Shown here in pieces: positions 26,412 through 34,895 of a stretch of DNA of 64,000 nucleotides. The notes below the pieces were generated by a model. That model had not been told where the DNA came from. It did no database searches and saw nothing but the letters and a program-made list of their open reading frames with translations. Made by a program: the position numbers and the translations under genes. This DNA comes from Picosynechococcus sp. PCC 7003 (GTDB lineage Bacteria; Cyanobacteriota; Cyanobacteriia; Cyanobacteriales; MRBY01), in assembly GCF_001693255.1 (NCBI RefSeq), contig NZ_CP016474.1:2188661-2252660 (forward strand), read 5' to 3'. Positions within the stretch are counted from its first letter, which is position 1, and each line of letters opens with the position of its first letter.

Positions 26412-27554
26412 TTAGTTCTTGTGGGCGATCGCCTCAGACTGGGTTTCGGCTCCATGGGCAAAAATAATCGTGCTGTAGAGGTGCCAGGCAGGGTCCCAAT
26501 AGGTATCTTGGTGAGCTTCCTGGCGGAATAGATTCACCTGGGGTTGAATTTTGCGCAACAGTTCCGGAAAATCACGGACATTATTCGCGAAACTTTTGAA
26601 GTCTGACCACTGTTGACCATGGGTAAGGTGCGGCGCAAGGCGGTGTTGCATCTGATTCCAGTTGCGGCGGTTACTGAGCTGTTCGATGGGATTTTGGCTG
26701 GCTTCGAGGAAAGATAACCCCTGCTGGAATTGGTAATGCTGGTCATTTAGCCGGAGAATTAGCTGGCGATCGCCCCAATGTAAATCGCAAAATTGAGCAT
26801 AATCAAGGATTTTTGTTTTGTAATAAGATTTGCCGCGACCGTCTTTTTCGAGAGATTCTTCAAAAATGGGCAACATGCCCGTTACCCATTGGGAAATCTC
26901 TGGCCAAGGCACTGTATATTCAACGACCTGCTGGGTTTCATCAAGACCCCGGAACACCAGATGGGGATCGAGTTGCTCAATGGTCTGGACTTGGATCACC
27001 GGAATATTTTGCAACTGCGCCAAAGAGAGACAAAAACTGGGAATATTGCCTTGGGTGAGAGCTTTCTTTAAAAAACGCAGTTCCCCCAGGGCACCTGTGC
27101 GGAATAGACGCCAGGATTTGAGGGGGAGTTGTAATCCCGCAGAGTAAGCATCGGTGCGCAATACCGTCGCAAAATGTTGGGCGGCCGTTTTCTTTTGCTT
27201 GGGGCTAATGGGCTCTAACACCATCAGGCCATAGGCTTCTCCGCCGGGGGCGGCCTTCTCCTGGGCGATCGCCGCCTGGGTGAGGGCTAATTCTCTTGCT
27301 TCAAGTCGGGCCAAACCTTGCCGCGCTTGGGTGACTACCTTGGGCACAGAAACGCCTTTGAGTAACCGTCGATAACCTTTTTCGGCCTTCTGCCATTGTT
27401 CCGTTGCTTCACACCAGCGGGCCACATACAAACGAAACCAGGGATTTTTTGGGTCTACCTTTTGCCATTGCAACAGCAGTTGGCGCATCCGGCCATAGTC
27501 CTTTGCAGCAAGGGCGACCTGAATTTGTTTGAGGATCGGAACAGATTGAGCCAT
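26412..27554 (-). CDS. Hypothetical protein with N-terminal TPR-like region
   Basis: A 380-residue soluble protein. The first 110 residues are helical and TPR-like (QVALAAKDYGRMRQLLLQWQ, WFRLYVARWCEATEQWQKAE, KGYRRLLKG). The remainder has alternating strands and helices (LMVLEPISPKQKKTAAQHFA, LKSWRLFRTGALGELRFL, VIQVQTIEQLDPHLVFRG, DYAQFCDLHWGDRQLILRL). No catalytic motif is recognised and no signal peptide is present. Conserved-looking but function unknown. It lies downstream of rpsD in the same direction, separated by a terminator. Confidence 0.7.
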   Translation of the reverse strand: MAQSVPILKQIQVALAAKDYGRMRQLLLQWQKVDPKNPWFRLYVARWCEATEQWQKAEKGYRRLLKGVSVPKVVTQARQGLARLEARELALTQAAIAQEKAAPGGEAYGLMVLEPISPKQKKTAAQHFATVLRTDAYSAGLQLPLKSWRLFRTGALGELRFLKKALTQGNIPSFCLSLAQLQNIPVIQVQTIEQLDPHLVFRGLDETQQVVEYTVPWPEISQWVTGMLPIFEESLEKDGRGKSYYKTKILDYAQFCDLHWGDRQLILRLNDQHYQFQQGLSFLEASQNPIEQLSNRRNWNQMQHRLAPHLTHGQQWSDFKSFANNVRDFPELLRKIQPQVNLFRQEAHQDTYWDPAWHLYSTIIFAHGAETQSEAIAHKN

Positions 27555-27616
27555 AGCAACACAAAGAAAAAGGCGATCGCCTCTGACATTCCCTTCATTT
27601 TAGCCACTCCCCTCCA

Positions 27617-27640
27617 CAAAAAAAGGGGCACAATTGCCCC
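27617..27640 (-). terminator. Rho-independent terminator of rpsD
   Basis: On the minus strand: stem GGGGCA/TGCCCC with a short ATTG loop, then a run of seven T. It lies 43 nt past the rpsD stop. Confidence 0.75.
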
Positions 27641-27682
27641 ATTTCCAAAAATGAACTTTGCAATAAAAATTGCCAAATGATT

Positions 27683-28291
27683 TTAGGCCATCCGGGAGTA
27701 GTATTCCACCACGAGTAGCTCATTAATCTGCAGAGCAACCCATTCCCGTTCGATGATGCCGTTAACCTTGCCGGTCAAAGTGGGCTTATCAAATTCCAAG
27801 TGGCTAGGAATATTCGCTAAACCAGGAAATTCCATGTTCGCTTCGACTAATTTCCGAGAGCGATCGCGGTCACGCACAGTGATCACATCTCCAGGACGAC
27901 ATTGGTAGCTCGGAATATCCACAACCCGGCCATTGACCAAGATGTGACCATGGTTTACCAACTGGCGTGCCCCAGGAATAGTACCAGCCATCCCCAGACG
28001 GAAGACGGTATTATCCAAGCGCATTTCTAACAACTGCAGAATCGTCTGTCCGGTAGAACCAGTCGTCCGACGCGCTTTACGCACATAACGAATCAGTTGC
28101 TTCTCAGACACACCATAATTGAAGCGTAGCTTTTGCTTCTCTTCTAAACGAATTGCATATTCAGAACGCTTGCGGCGACCCTGGCCATGCTGTCCCGGGG
28201 GATATTCCCGACGGGCGCTTTTACGGGTTAAACCCGGTAATTCTCCGAGTCTACGGGTGATGCGTAGACGTGCTCCACGATAACGAGCCAT
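27683..28291 (-). CDS. rpsD: 30S ribosomal protein S4
   Basis: A 202-residue primary 16S rRNA-binding protein. The start [20 protein letters not shown] and [19 protein letters not shown] are the cyanobacterial/plastid S4 form. The S4 RNA-binding domain is [20 protein letters not shown] with [18 protein letters not shown]. It lacks the zinc-binding Cys set of some bacterial S4. The ATG at 28291 has AAGGAG upstream. It stands alone, not in an alpha-type operon. The leader (see 28292-28604) carries repeated GC-rich words that could serve S4 autoregulation. Confidence 0.98.
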   Translation of the reverse strand: MARYRGARLRITRRLGELPGLTRKSARREYPPGQHGQGRRKRSEYAIRLEEKQKLRFNYGVSEKQLIRYVRKARRTTGSTGQTILQLLEMRLDNTVFRLGMAGTIPGARQLVNHGHILVNGRVVDIPSYQCRPGDVITVRDRDRSRKLVEANMEFPGLANIPSHLEFDKPTLTGKVNGIIEREWVALQINELLVVEYYSRMA

Positions 28292-28604
28292 AAGGTTTTC
28301 TTTCTCCTTACAAGTAAAAAATGGATGTAGAAATAAAGACCCCAAACCGCTTACTACGGCTCTTTTTGAGATTTTTACCCACGGGAGGGAGGTCGAAACT
28401 GGACGTCCCACGGGCTGTAAACATTCCAAAACTTGACTGTCTTTTCAATAGAGACAATCGAGAATTTTAGAAAATTCCACAATTTAACAAGCATATCATG
28501 CTCTCACTTGAAACAGTGACTAAATTACTTTTCTGGGGCAATAAGCAGAGGTGAATGCTTGTCGAAACCTAAAAACTATGATTTACTTGTAAGAGTGCCC
28601 AAAC
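28292..28604. other. Leader of rpsD and upstream region of tRNA-Leu
   Basis: No gene in 313 bases. On the rpsD (minus) side, a direct repeat CCCGTGGG occurs twice about 30 nt apart (near 28380 and 28410), with the palindrome GGACGTCC between them. The tRNA-Leu side has TATGAT (28577-28582) as a likely -10. Confidence 0.45.
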
Positions 28605-28689
28605 GGGGGTGTGGCGGAATGGTAGACGCTGCGGACTTAAAATCCGTTGACAGTAAAATGTCGTGAGAGTTCAAGTCTCTCTACCCCCA
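28605..28689 (+). tRNA. trnL: tRNA-Leu (TAA), without intron
   Basis: Eighty-five bases: acceptor GGGGGTG/TACCCCC with discriminator A, anticodon TAA in the loop of GCGGACTTAAAATCCGT, a long variable arm (TTGACAGTAAAATGTCGTGAG) and T-arm GAGTTCAAGTCTC. This tRNA carries a group I intron in many cyanobacteria and plastids; here it is uninterrupted. Confidence 0.96.
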
Positions 28690-28806
28690 TCAAAAGTCAG
28701 ATTTGTATTTTCAGATTAATATTTGTATCGCAACCCTTTGCTTCATAAAGATCAATTGGGTAACGCAAATCCGGGAAGTTGTAAAGAACTTTGAAAGCGA
28801 GAGATT

Positions 28807-29058
28807 CTAGAATCGCTCAACACTGCCGAGAAATACGGGTTCTACCCGAATGGCTTTGATGCTAGAAGGACGAATAACCATAAATTCTCCCTGCATATTC
28901 TTAATCGGCACATTGATAAAGTCGTCGGCCTCCGCTTTTGGGATCAGAATACTGCTGTACCATTTTTGAAATTCTTTGATGTCGCTAAAGCGAACTTCCT
29001 CGCGGTGACCACCTTCGATCAGGAAAAAAATAGCGTATTCGTCTGCTTGTCTGGGCAT
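28807..29058 (-). CDS. Conserved-type small hypothetical protein
   Basis: An 83-residue soluble protein (MPRQADEYAIFFLIEGGHRE, then FSDIKEFQKWYSSILIPKAE, then GEFMVIRPSSIKAIRVEPVF). The alternation of strand and helix and the closing basic strand suggest a compact beta-rich fold. Not recognised as a named family. It stands alone between tRNA-Leu and the Mo-dependent nitrogenase-like gene. The start is the only in-frame ATG at the end of the conserved-looking region. Confidence 0.7.
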   Translation of the reverse strand: MPRQADEYAIFFLIEGGHREEVRFSDIKEFQKWYSSILIPKAEADDFINVPIKNMQGEFMVIRPSSIKAIRVEPVFLGSVERF

Positions 29059-29162
29059 AGGGTCTTGTACTCAGCAGGGGTCAAATTCAGGAAAACCAAA
29101 GGGTAATTGATTCTTGACCTAGTGTATCTCAGGTTGTGGGATCTGCCATAGTGCTGTGTGTC

Positions 29163-29483
29163 TCATTGGCAGTACATGTTGATGTCTTCACCGGTTTCAG
29201 CGAGGAAGGTGAGGGCCCGGAAGCGGAGTGCGACCAGTTCGTTATAGAGGGGATTGAGTTTGCACAGGGGCGGAATACTAAACAAAACGCGACCTAACAG
29301 GCTCACATCGCGGGCAAAGGGACATTGGGCAGGAATCAAGCGACAGACGAGATGGGCGGCTTCAGGAGTTGTAAATTCGATGGCATTTAGCCAAAATCGT
29401 AGGGATTGAAATAAGTCGAAGCGTCGGTTACGAAAGAAGCCAGAATAACGGAGATGATGACGATTACTAGGGGAAGAGTTCAT
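29163..29483 (-). CDS. Mo-dependent nitrogenase C-terminal-like family protein
   Basis: A 106-residue protein with two helical parts (FDLFQSLRFWLNAIEFTTPE; VSLLGRVLFSIPPLCKLNPL) and the closing FRALTFLAETGEDINMYC, which I associate with the cyanobacterial family annotated as Mo-dependent nitrogenase C-terminal. The name is historical: the family occurs in non-fixing strains and no enzymatic role is shown. Conserved Cys residues in LVCRLIPAQCPF and near the C-terminus may bind a metal. ATG at 29483 chosen. Divergent from modB. Confidence 0.7.
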   Translation of the reverse strand: MNSSPSNRHHLRYSGFFRNRRFDLFQSLRFWLNAIEFTTPEAAHLVCRLIPAQCPFARDVSLLGRVLFSIPPLCKLNPLYNELVALRFRALTFLAETGEDINMYCQ

Positions 29484-29740
29484 TGAGATGATCCCTTGGT
29501 AAAAAATTGTAGATGTGCGGCTGATGATAGGGGAATTTATGGAGAGAGTCACTGTTGGAGCGACTTTGGGATGACTACAAAAATAGCGGTGGCTTGTACA
29601 GAGAGCTAACTCTATTTTAGTATCGACAAATTGGCTTGGAAGAAACGTGATTAAATTGACAATTTTCCGGCAAATCGAGATTTTTCCCGGGATTCACCGA
29701 TGTTTTCTGAAATTTGAGCGAGCTTTGAGGTCCGTGGTTG

Positions 29741-30442
29741 ATGTTTTCGCCTGAGGCGATCGCCATTGTGTTGCCTGCCTTCTGGATTTCCCTCAAGGTG
29801 GCCGGATTCGCCACGATTTTATCGGCGTTTTTGGGGGGCGGTTTGGCCTATGGAGTGGTGCGTTATCAGTTCTGGGGGAAGTTTTGGCTAGAGGCGATCG
29901 CCACTCTACCGTTAGTGATGCCGCCTACTGTCGTTGGGTTTTATCTCTTACAACTTTTGAGTCAACAGGGCTTGCTGGGATTTTGGTTAGATCAATGGCT
30001 GCAAATTCGCCTCATTTTTTCCTGGCAAGGGGCGACCATCGCGGCGACGGTCATGGCCTTCCCCCTCATGTTTAAAAGCACTAAAGTGGCTCTACAAAGC
30101 GTCAATCCCATTTATTTAGAGGCGGCAGCGACCCTGGGGCAATCGGAATGGCAAATTTTTTGGCGTGTGTGGCTGCCATTAGCCAACCGGGGCGTTTTAG
30201 TGGGAATTTTGCTGAGTTTTACCCGGGCCCTCGGTGAATTTGGCGCGACTCTGATGGTGGCTGGCAATATCCCTGGGCTAACCCAAACGATGCCCATGGC
30301 CATTTATGAAGCTGTGCAAACGGGAAATCAGACCCTTGCGGCCATATTTGTGGCGATTTTGACGGGGATTTCTTTCCTCAGTTTACTGATGACCCAATAC
30401 CTAGAATCTCGTACCGCAACTAAACCGCAGTTTTTCCGATAA
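29741..30442 (+). CDS. modB: Molybdate ABC transporter permease
   Basis: A 233-residue inner-membrane permease with five to six transmembrane helices. The start IVLPAFWISLKVAGFATILS and the ABC-contact (EAA) loop EAAATLGQSEWQIFWRVWLP followed by LGEFGATLMVAGNIPG are typical of ModB. Neither the ATPase (modC) nor the binding protein (modA) is adjacent, which is unusual for the family. The ATG at 29741 follows an in-frame TTG. Downstream is tRNA-Gly. Confidence 0.92.
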   Translation: MFSPEAIAIVLPAFWISLKVAGFATILSAFLGGGLAYGVVRYQFWGKFWLEAIATLPLVMPPTVVGFYLLQLLSQQGLLGFWLDQWLQIRLIFSWQGATIAATVMAFPLMFKSTKVALQSVNPIYLEAAATLGQSEWQIFWRVWLPLANRGVLVGILLSFTRALGEFGATLMVAGNIPGLTQTMPMAIYEAVQTGNQTLAAIFVAILTGISFLSLLMTQYLESRTATKPQFFR

Positions 30443-30532
30443 TAATCCTTGGGTGGAAGAGAAAAAATTCCACAATTTTTCTGGTCAAAGTGACTTAAAG
30501 ATGCTAGATTTGTGTGAGTGTCTAAATCACTT

Positions 30533-30603
30533 GCGGGTGTAGTTTAGTGGTAAAACCTCAGCCTTCCAAGCTGATGATAGGGGTTCGATTCCCCTCACCC
30601 GCT
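30533..30603 (+). tRNA. trnG: tRNA-Gly (TCC)
   Basis: Seventy-one bases: acceptor GCGGGTG/CACCCGC with discriminator T, D-arm AGTTTAGTGGTAAAAC, anticodon TCC in CTTCCAA, T-arm GGGGTTCGATTCCCC. An extended -10 (TGCTAGATT, 30502-30510) lies upstream. Confidence 0.96.
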
Positions 30604-30709
30604 TAATTTACAAAAACCGAAGTTTCCAGTTGTCCTAGAAAGAATTCTGGATGAGGTCGCTTGTACTGGCCCAGGCTGATTTTTGAAATTAGATGGGGCC
30701 AAATGTAAC

Positions 30710-31669
30710 TTACTTGCCGCTATAGGAAGCCAGGGGTTCCTTGATAAAGCGAATGTAGAGGTTCCGAAAGGTGGATTTGAGGATGCGCGGCAGGGCAAAA
30801 TCAATGGGCATCAAGGCTTCGGGGAGCTTCCAACTGGCGATCGCCAATTGTTTCGGCGTCGCTAGGGGAAAATGAATTTCGGCAAGATCACTACAGAGTC
30901 CCAGTTCCATGGATTTCGCCACCGTCGGCACTAATTCTGGTTCGACGCCCAAAATATCTACCATTGCCCGGTCTAGGGCAAAAACGTCAGCAGAGGCACC
31001 CAATACGCCCAATTGCTTCGGTTCGCCACCACTGGGGCCATTGCCTTCGTGGCCAATAATCCCATCGAGGATCGTTAAATCCGGGGCGATCGCCTGGGCT
31101 GTTTCGATGAGCATCGTCGCAAACTGTTCGGGGTTTTTACCCGCTTCCATGTGCCACCAAGCCTTCATTTTCCCAGGGACGCAGCCAAACAAATTCTTCA
31201 CCCCCAAAGTCAAGGTCAGTTGCACGTGGGATTTTACCTTGGGCAGATTAATCACCACATCCGCCTCCATCGCTTCCTTCGAGAGGCGCAAATTTTGATA
31301 GTTGTCCCCTTCCGTACGGTACCGTTTGCCGTGGAACTCCACCAGGGGAATCCCCAATTCTTCTAACAAGGGTAAATAGCCATTGTTTTTCGCGACCCCC
31401 TGGGCTGACCCAAAGGCCGGACTATCGCCAATAAAGGGTTTGCCACCTGCCTCTAGAACCATCTGAGCGACGCAGTAAACGATTTCCTTACGGGTAATAC
31501 ATTCTTTGGTCGGTCGCGCCCCGGTGAGCATATTCGGTTTCAGCAAAACGCGATCGCCAGGTTTCACAAAAGCTGCCATGCCCCCCAAGGGTTCCAGTAA
31601 CGCCTCTAGGGATTGGCGCAGTTCAGGCAATTCGTAGGCTTGGGCCGCAAGTAAGCTAACGGTAGACAT
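30710..31669 (-). CDS. DUF362 domain protein
   Basis: A 319-residue protein with the DUF362 pattern: VLLKPNMLTGARPTKECITR near residue 45, GDSPAFGSAQGV, EADVVINLPKVKSHVQLTLT, and LTILDGIIGHEGNGPSGG. The ordered Asp, His and Lys residues suggest a metal or Fe-S-linked redox role, but no reaction is established for the family. The C-terminus lacks the ferredoxin-like domain found in some members. Stands alone between tRNA-Gly and a transporter permease gene. Confidence 0.85.
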   Translation of the reverse strand: MSTVSLLAAQAYELPELRQSLEALLEPLGGMAAFVKPGDRVLLKPNMLTGARPTKECITRKEIVYCVAQMVLEAGGKPFIGDSPAFGSAQGVAKNNGYLPLLEELGIPLVEFHGKRYRTEGDNYQNLRLSKEAMEADVVINLPKVKSHVQLTLTLGVKNLFGCVPGKMKAWWHMEAGKNPEQFATMLIETAQAIAPDLTILDGIIGHEGNGPSGGEPKQLGVLGASADVFALDRAMVDILGVEPELVPTVAKSMELGLCSDLAEIHFPLATPKQLAIASWKLPEALMPIDFALPRILKSTFRNLYIRFIKEPLASYSGK

Positions 31670-31787
31670 GGCAAATGAACGGAAATAATGGGCGAAAAAA
31701 AAGCACTTCCCATAGAGTAGCGTAGGAAATGCCCTGGGGTTGTGATCATCTCAGCGACAATGGCGGAATGACCGAAAATTTTGCCAA

Positions 31788-32888
31788 TTATTTACCGAGG
31801 GTCAACTCATCTTTATTGCCCAAAATGCCCTGGGGCCGCCACACCATCAACACCATCAAAATTAGACCAATCACCATCACCCGCAAAGCTCCCAGGCGGG
31901 CATCGTCCACCAAGTTCAACTGGGGCAACACAAACCGCGTCAGGGAGTCATAGGCAAAGAAAATGAGCGCACCGATTAAAGTGCCGGGATTCGTGCCAGC
32001 GCCGCCCAAAACCACAATTGTCCAGGCGTTGAAGGTGACTAACGGATCGAAATTAGCTGGATAAACGTTGGTTAATTGCCATGCATAAAAAGAACCCGCC
32101 CCACCGGCGATCGCCCCACCGAGCATAAAGGCCTGTAATTTATACCAAAAGACATTCTTACCGAGAGCACGGGGAATTTCTTCATCTTCGCGAATCGCCT
32201 TAAGCACCCGGCCCCAGGGGGATTGCACCAAATATTCCAAACCTGCATACACCAAGGTCAAGGCAATCACCGACAGCAGCATCAGCCCTGCTTTGTAGTT
32301 GTAATTTTGGAGGGCAATGCAGCCATTGATAAACAAACTGGTGATAATCCCGCCCCCAAGGATGCCCCAAACGACGACTCCTAGACCAGATTTTTCCTGT
32401 TTTTTGAGTTTTTTCCAGCGCCAGCGCAACCCCCGCCACAGTTGCCACACCGCAAAAATTGCAATGATTGTCAACCAAAAAATTAAAGCAATCTTACCCA
32501 CCTGATTAGGCCGAAAGCCTCCCAGGGGCAACGGATAACCCTGCACCCCAAAGGCCCCCCTTGTTAACCACTCTTCGTTGAGGGCCACCAACCGCACCAA
32601 TTCAGACACCCCAATGGTCACAATTGCCAAATAATCTTCCCGCAGCCGCAGGGTTGAGAGGCCAATGAGCAGCCCTAGTAAGGCCGCGCACCCCGCGCCA
32701 ATCGCCAGGGAGAGCAGTAAGGGCACGCCTTGGCTGGAGAGTAAAACTGTGGCGTAGGCTCCGACGGTCATAAAGGCCACATGACCAAAGTTAATCAGGC
32801 CCGTAAAGCCCCATTGCAAATTTAGGCCCAGACAAAAAATACCGTAGGTTGCCGCTGAGATGGTGAGATAGACGAGATAGCCGACCAT
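31788..32888 (-). CDS. LivM-type ABC transporter permease
   Basis: A 366-residue permease of the branched-chain amino acid (LivM) family with about nine to ten hydrophobic segments. Family features are LQWGFTGLINFGHVAFMTVGAY and, in the coupling loop, WGRVLKAIREDEEIPRALGKN; WTIVVLGGAGTNPGTLIGAL follows. A hydrophilic insert (WRGLRWRWKKLKKQEKSGL) makes it longer than the LivM at 37916. It resembles the NatC permease of the cyanobacterial neutral amino acid system, or UrtC of the urea system; sequence alone does not decide. No partner gene adjoins it. Confidence 0.85.
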   Translation of the reverse strand: MVGYLVYLTISAATYGIFCLGLNLQWGFTGLINFGHVAFMTVGAYATVLLSSQGVPLLLSLAIGAGCAALLGLLIGLSTLRLREDYLAIVTIGVSELVRLVALNEEWLTRGAFGVQGYPLPLGGFRPNQVGKIALIFWLTIIAIFAVWQLWRGLRWRWKKLKKQEKSGLGVVVWGILGGGIITSLFINGCIALQNYNYKAGLMLLSVIALTLVYAGLEYLVQSPWGRVLKAIREDEEIPRALGKNVFWYKLQAFMLGGAIAGGAGSFYAWQLTNVYPANFDPLVTFNAWTIVVLGGAGTNPGTLIGALIFFAYDSLTRFVLPQLNLVDDARLGALRVMVIGLILMVLMVWRPQGILGNKDELTLGK

Positions 32889-32953
32889 AGTTATTTGTGA
32901 TTTTTATAGGGATGGAGATGAAAAAGGTTGTTAAAAAAATGTGGAGGAAACCC

Positions 32954-33637
32954 TCAAACTGCCCCATCATATAGCATCCATTCCCCCCGGTTTGTAAACT
33001 GGGCACCGGGTTGATCAATGGCGATCGCCCCCCAATGATCAGCGCTGGGGGCAAACAGCGATAATGACCAAGGCTGTTGCTCTGACGTCAAGAGTTGTGG
33101 CGTCGGCGTTAAGCGGACTTCGACGCGGTCTAGGCCCCCTTGGAGACCGCAGCCGATTCCCTTTAGATAAGCTTCCTTTGCTGTCCAGAGTTGCAAAAAG
33201 GCTGATTGTCGCGCTGTTTCTGGCAGCTGTTGCAGGAAATTAGATTCTGTCGCTGTGAAAAATCGTTTTGCTAGCCCTAGAATGTCACTTTTTCGTCTTT
33301 TTGCTTCTAAATCCGCCCCTAAATGGGCTTGGGGGAAGTCTAAGCTAATGGCGCAGAGGGCTAATTTGTGTGTGTGGGATAAATTAAACGCAATGTCCGG
33401 TAACAGCGGTTTGCCGTGGTCACCATAATCAAAGGCGATCGCCCTTGGATCTCGCTGGAGATAAAACCCAAGGATTTGCCGTAAACCGGCCCGCGCCAAA
33501 ATAAAACGCCGTTGCAAGTCTAGAAATTTAAACCCCTTGGCCCGCTGCTGTTCAGCATCGCTCAATAGCGACCACAGCTTTGTTGACAGTCCCAGTTGCT
33601 CCAGGGAAATTAGCCAATATTCCACCGACACTGCCAT
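32954..33637 (-). CDS. 4'-phosphopantetheinyl transferase (Sfp/HetI type)
   Basis: A 227-residue enzyme that transfers phosphopantetheine from CoA to acyl or peptidyl carrier proteins. Motifs are FNLSHTHKLALCAI, the Mg-binding LGADLEAKRR (usually GVDIE or GIDLE) and LWTAKEAYLKGIGCGLQGGL. In cyanobacteria without separate AcpS, the Sfp type serves fatty-acid ACP. It is the last gene of the run cpcT-ndhO-mdh-this gene, 11 nt after mdh, so probably co-transcribed. Confidence 0.92.
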   Translation of the reverse strand: MAVSVEYWLISLEQLGLSTKLWSLLSDAEQQRAKGFKFLDLQRRFILARAGLRQILGFYLQRDPRAIAFDYGDHGKPLLPDIAFNLSHTHKLALCAISLDFPQAHLGADLEAKRRKSDILGLAKRFFTATESNFLQQLPETARQSAFLQLWTAKEAYLKGIGCGLQGGLDRVEVRLTPTPQLLTSEQQPWSLSLFAPSADHWGAIAIDQPGAQFTNRGEWMLYDGAV

Positions 33638-33648
33638 GGATCGATCTG

Positions 33649-34620
33649 TTAAAGACTCAGTTTAGAGAGGGCTTTATCAAAGCTATCCCGTACCGAGGCC
33701 GCAGAGCGATGCAATTGTGCCAATTCTTCATCCGTCAAGGGGATGTCAACAATCGCTTCCACACCACGACAGCCCAACTGACAGGGCACGCCCAAAAATA
33801 AATCCGTCAAACCATACTGACCTTGCAGATACACCGAGGCGGGCAACAGGCGGGATTGATCCTGAATGAGGGACTCAATCATGTGACAAACAGATGACGC
33901 AGGGGCATAGAAAGCACTGCCTGTTTTGAGGAGGGACACAATTTCTGCACCACCATTGCGCGTGCGTTCGATCAATCCTTGAATTTTAGCGGCATCCATC
34001 AGCTCAGTAATCGGGATGCCACTGACCGTACAGTAATGGGGCAGCGGCACCATCAAATCTCCATGGCCACCAAGGACGAGGGTTGAAACATCTCCGGTAC
34101 TAACCCCCAGTTCCATCGCAATAAAGGTGCGCAGACGGGAAGAATCTAAAACGCCCCCCATGCCCAGCACATGGTTCACTGGTAAACCCGTCGCCTTCCA
34201 AGTCAGGTAGGTCATCACATCCATCGGGTTCGTCACCACGATAAAAATGGCTTGGGGGCTACGCTCCATGGCTTCTCTCGCAGCATGGACGACGATCTTG
34301 GCATTGTAATGGAGCAGATCTTCTCGACTCATGCCGGGTTTGCGGGCCAGCCCAGCGGTAATCACCACGATGTCAGAACCCGTCGTATCCGCATAATCAT
34401 TGGTGCCGAGAATTGTTTTGTGGTGGCCTTCTAAACCCTGGGCCTCGTATAAATCAAGGGCAATGCCTTGGGGAAGACCTTCAACAATATCGAGCAAGAC
34501 CACATCGGCGAGGTTTTTTTCGATAACCCGTTGGGCCAGGGTACTACCAACTTTCCCGGCACCGATCACCGTCACTTGGGGTGCTTTACAGGAAATGGAA
34601 GGGACGGCGATCGCACACAT
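33649..34620 (-). CDS. mdh: Malate dehydrogenase
   Basis: A 323-residue NAD-dependent dehydrogenase of the LDH-like MDH group. NAD binding is by VTVIGAGKVGSTLAQ and the Asp in VVLLDIVEG; substrate specificity for malate is indicated by the Arg in AGLARKPGMSRED; the catalytic His is in LVLGGHGDLMVPLPH (usually GGHGDTMVP). In cyanobacteria this enzyme (also called citH) joins the open TCA cycle to malic enzyme. It sits 15 nt after ndhO and 11 nt before the phosphopantetheinyl transferase gene. Confidence 0.94.
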   Translation of the reverse strand: MCAIAVPSISCKAPQVTVIGAGKVGSTLAQRVIEKNLADVVLLDIVEGLPQGIALDLYEAQGLEGHHKTILGTNDYADTTGSDIVVITAGLARKPGMSREDLLHYNAKIVVHAAREAMERSPQAIFIVVTNPMDVMTYLTWKATGLPVNHVLGMGGVLDSSRLRTFIAMELGVSTGDVSTLVLGGHGDLMVPLPHYCTVSGIPITELMDAAKIQGLIERTRNGGAEIVSLLKTGSAFYAPASSVCHMIESLIQDQSRLLPASVYLQGQYGLTDLFLGVPCQLGCRGVEAIVDIPLTDEELAQLHRSAASVRDSFDKALSKLSL

Positions 34621-34635
34621 GGGATTATTCCAAAT

Positions 34636-34851
34636 TTAGACAGCTTCGAGTTGATCGAGACGGAGCCAAACACTGGGGGTTGGGGTATAAAAACGCACAA
34701 AGGCGTATTCATCGTCGAGATCGAGGATTTCGCCTTGGCTCCCGAAAAAGTAGGCGGGTAAACGAGAGTCACTCGCTTTTGCTTCGAGGCTGTTGGTGAA
34801 TTGTTCTTTAATCACCCGCACAAGGCTTCCTTTCTTTAGTTTAGCCGCCAT
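34636..34851 (-). CDS. ndhO: NAD(P)H-quinone oxidoreductase subunit O
   Basis: A 71-residue peripheral subunit specific to the photosynthetic (cyanobacterial and chloroplast) NDH-1 complex. The opening [20 protein letters not shown], the middle [20 protein letters not shown] and the closing [14 protein letters not shown] match NdhO. NdhO acts on the cytoplasmic arm near ferredoxin binding and influences cyclic electron flow. Second gene of the cpcT-led run, 44 nt after cpcT. Confidence 0.95.
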   Translation of the reverse strand: MAAKLKKGSLVRVIKEQFTNSLEAKASDSRLPAYFFGSQGEILDLDDEYAFVRFYTPTPSVWLRLDQLEAV

Positions 34852-34895
34852 AATTTTTACGTCTCTCCTAATTGTGATGAATTTTATTTTAGGGG

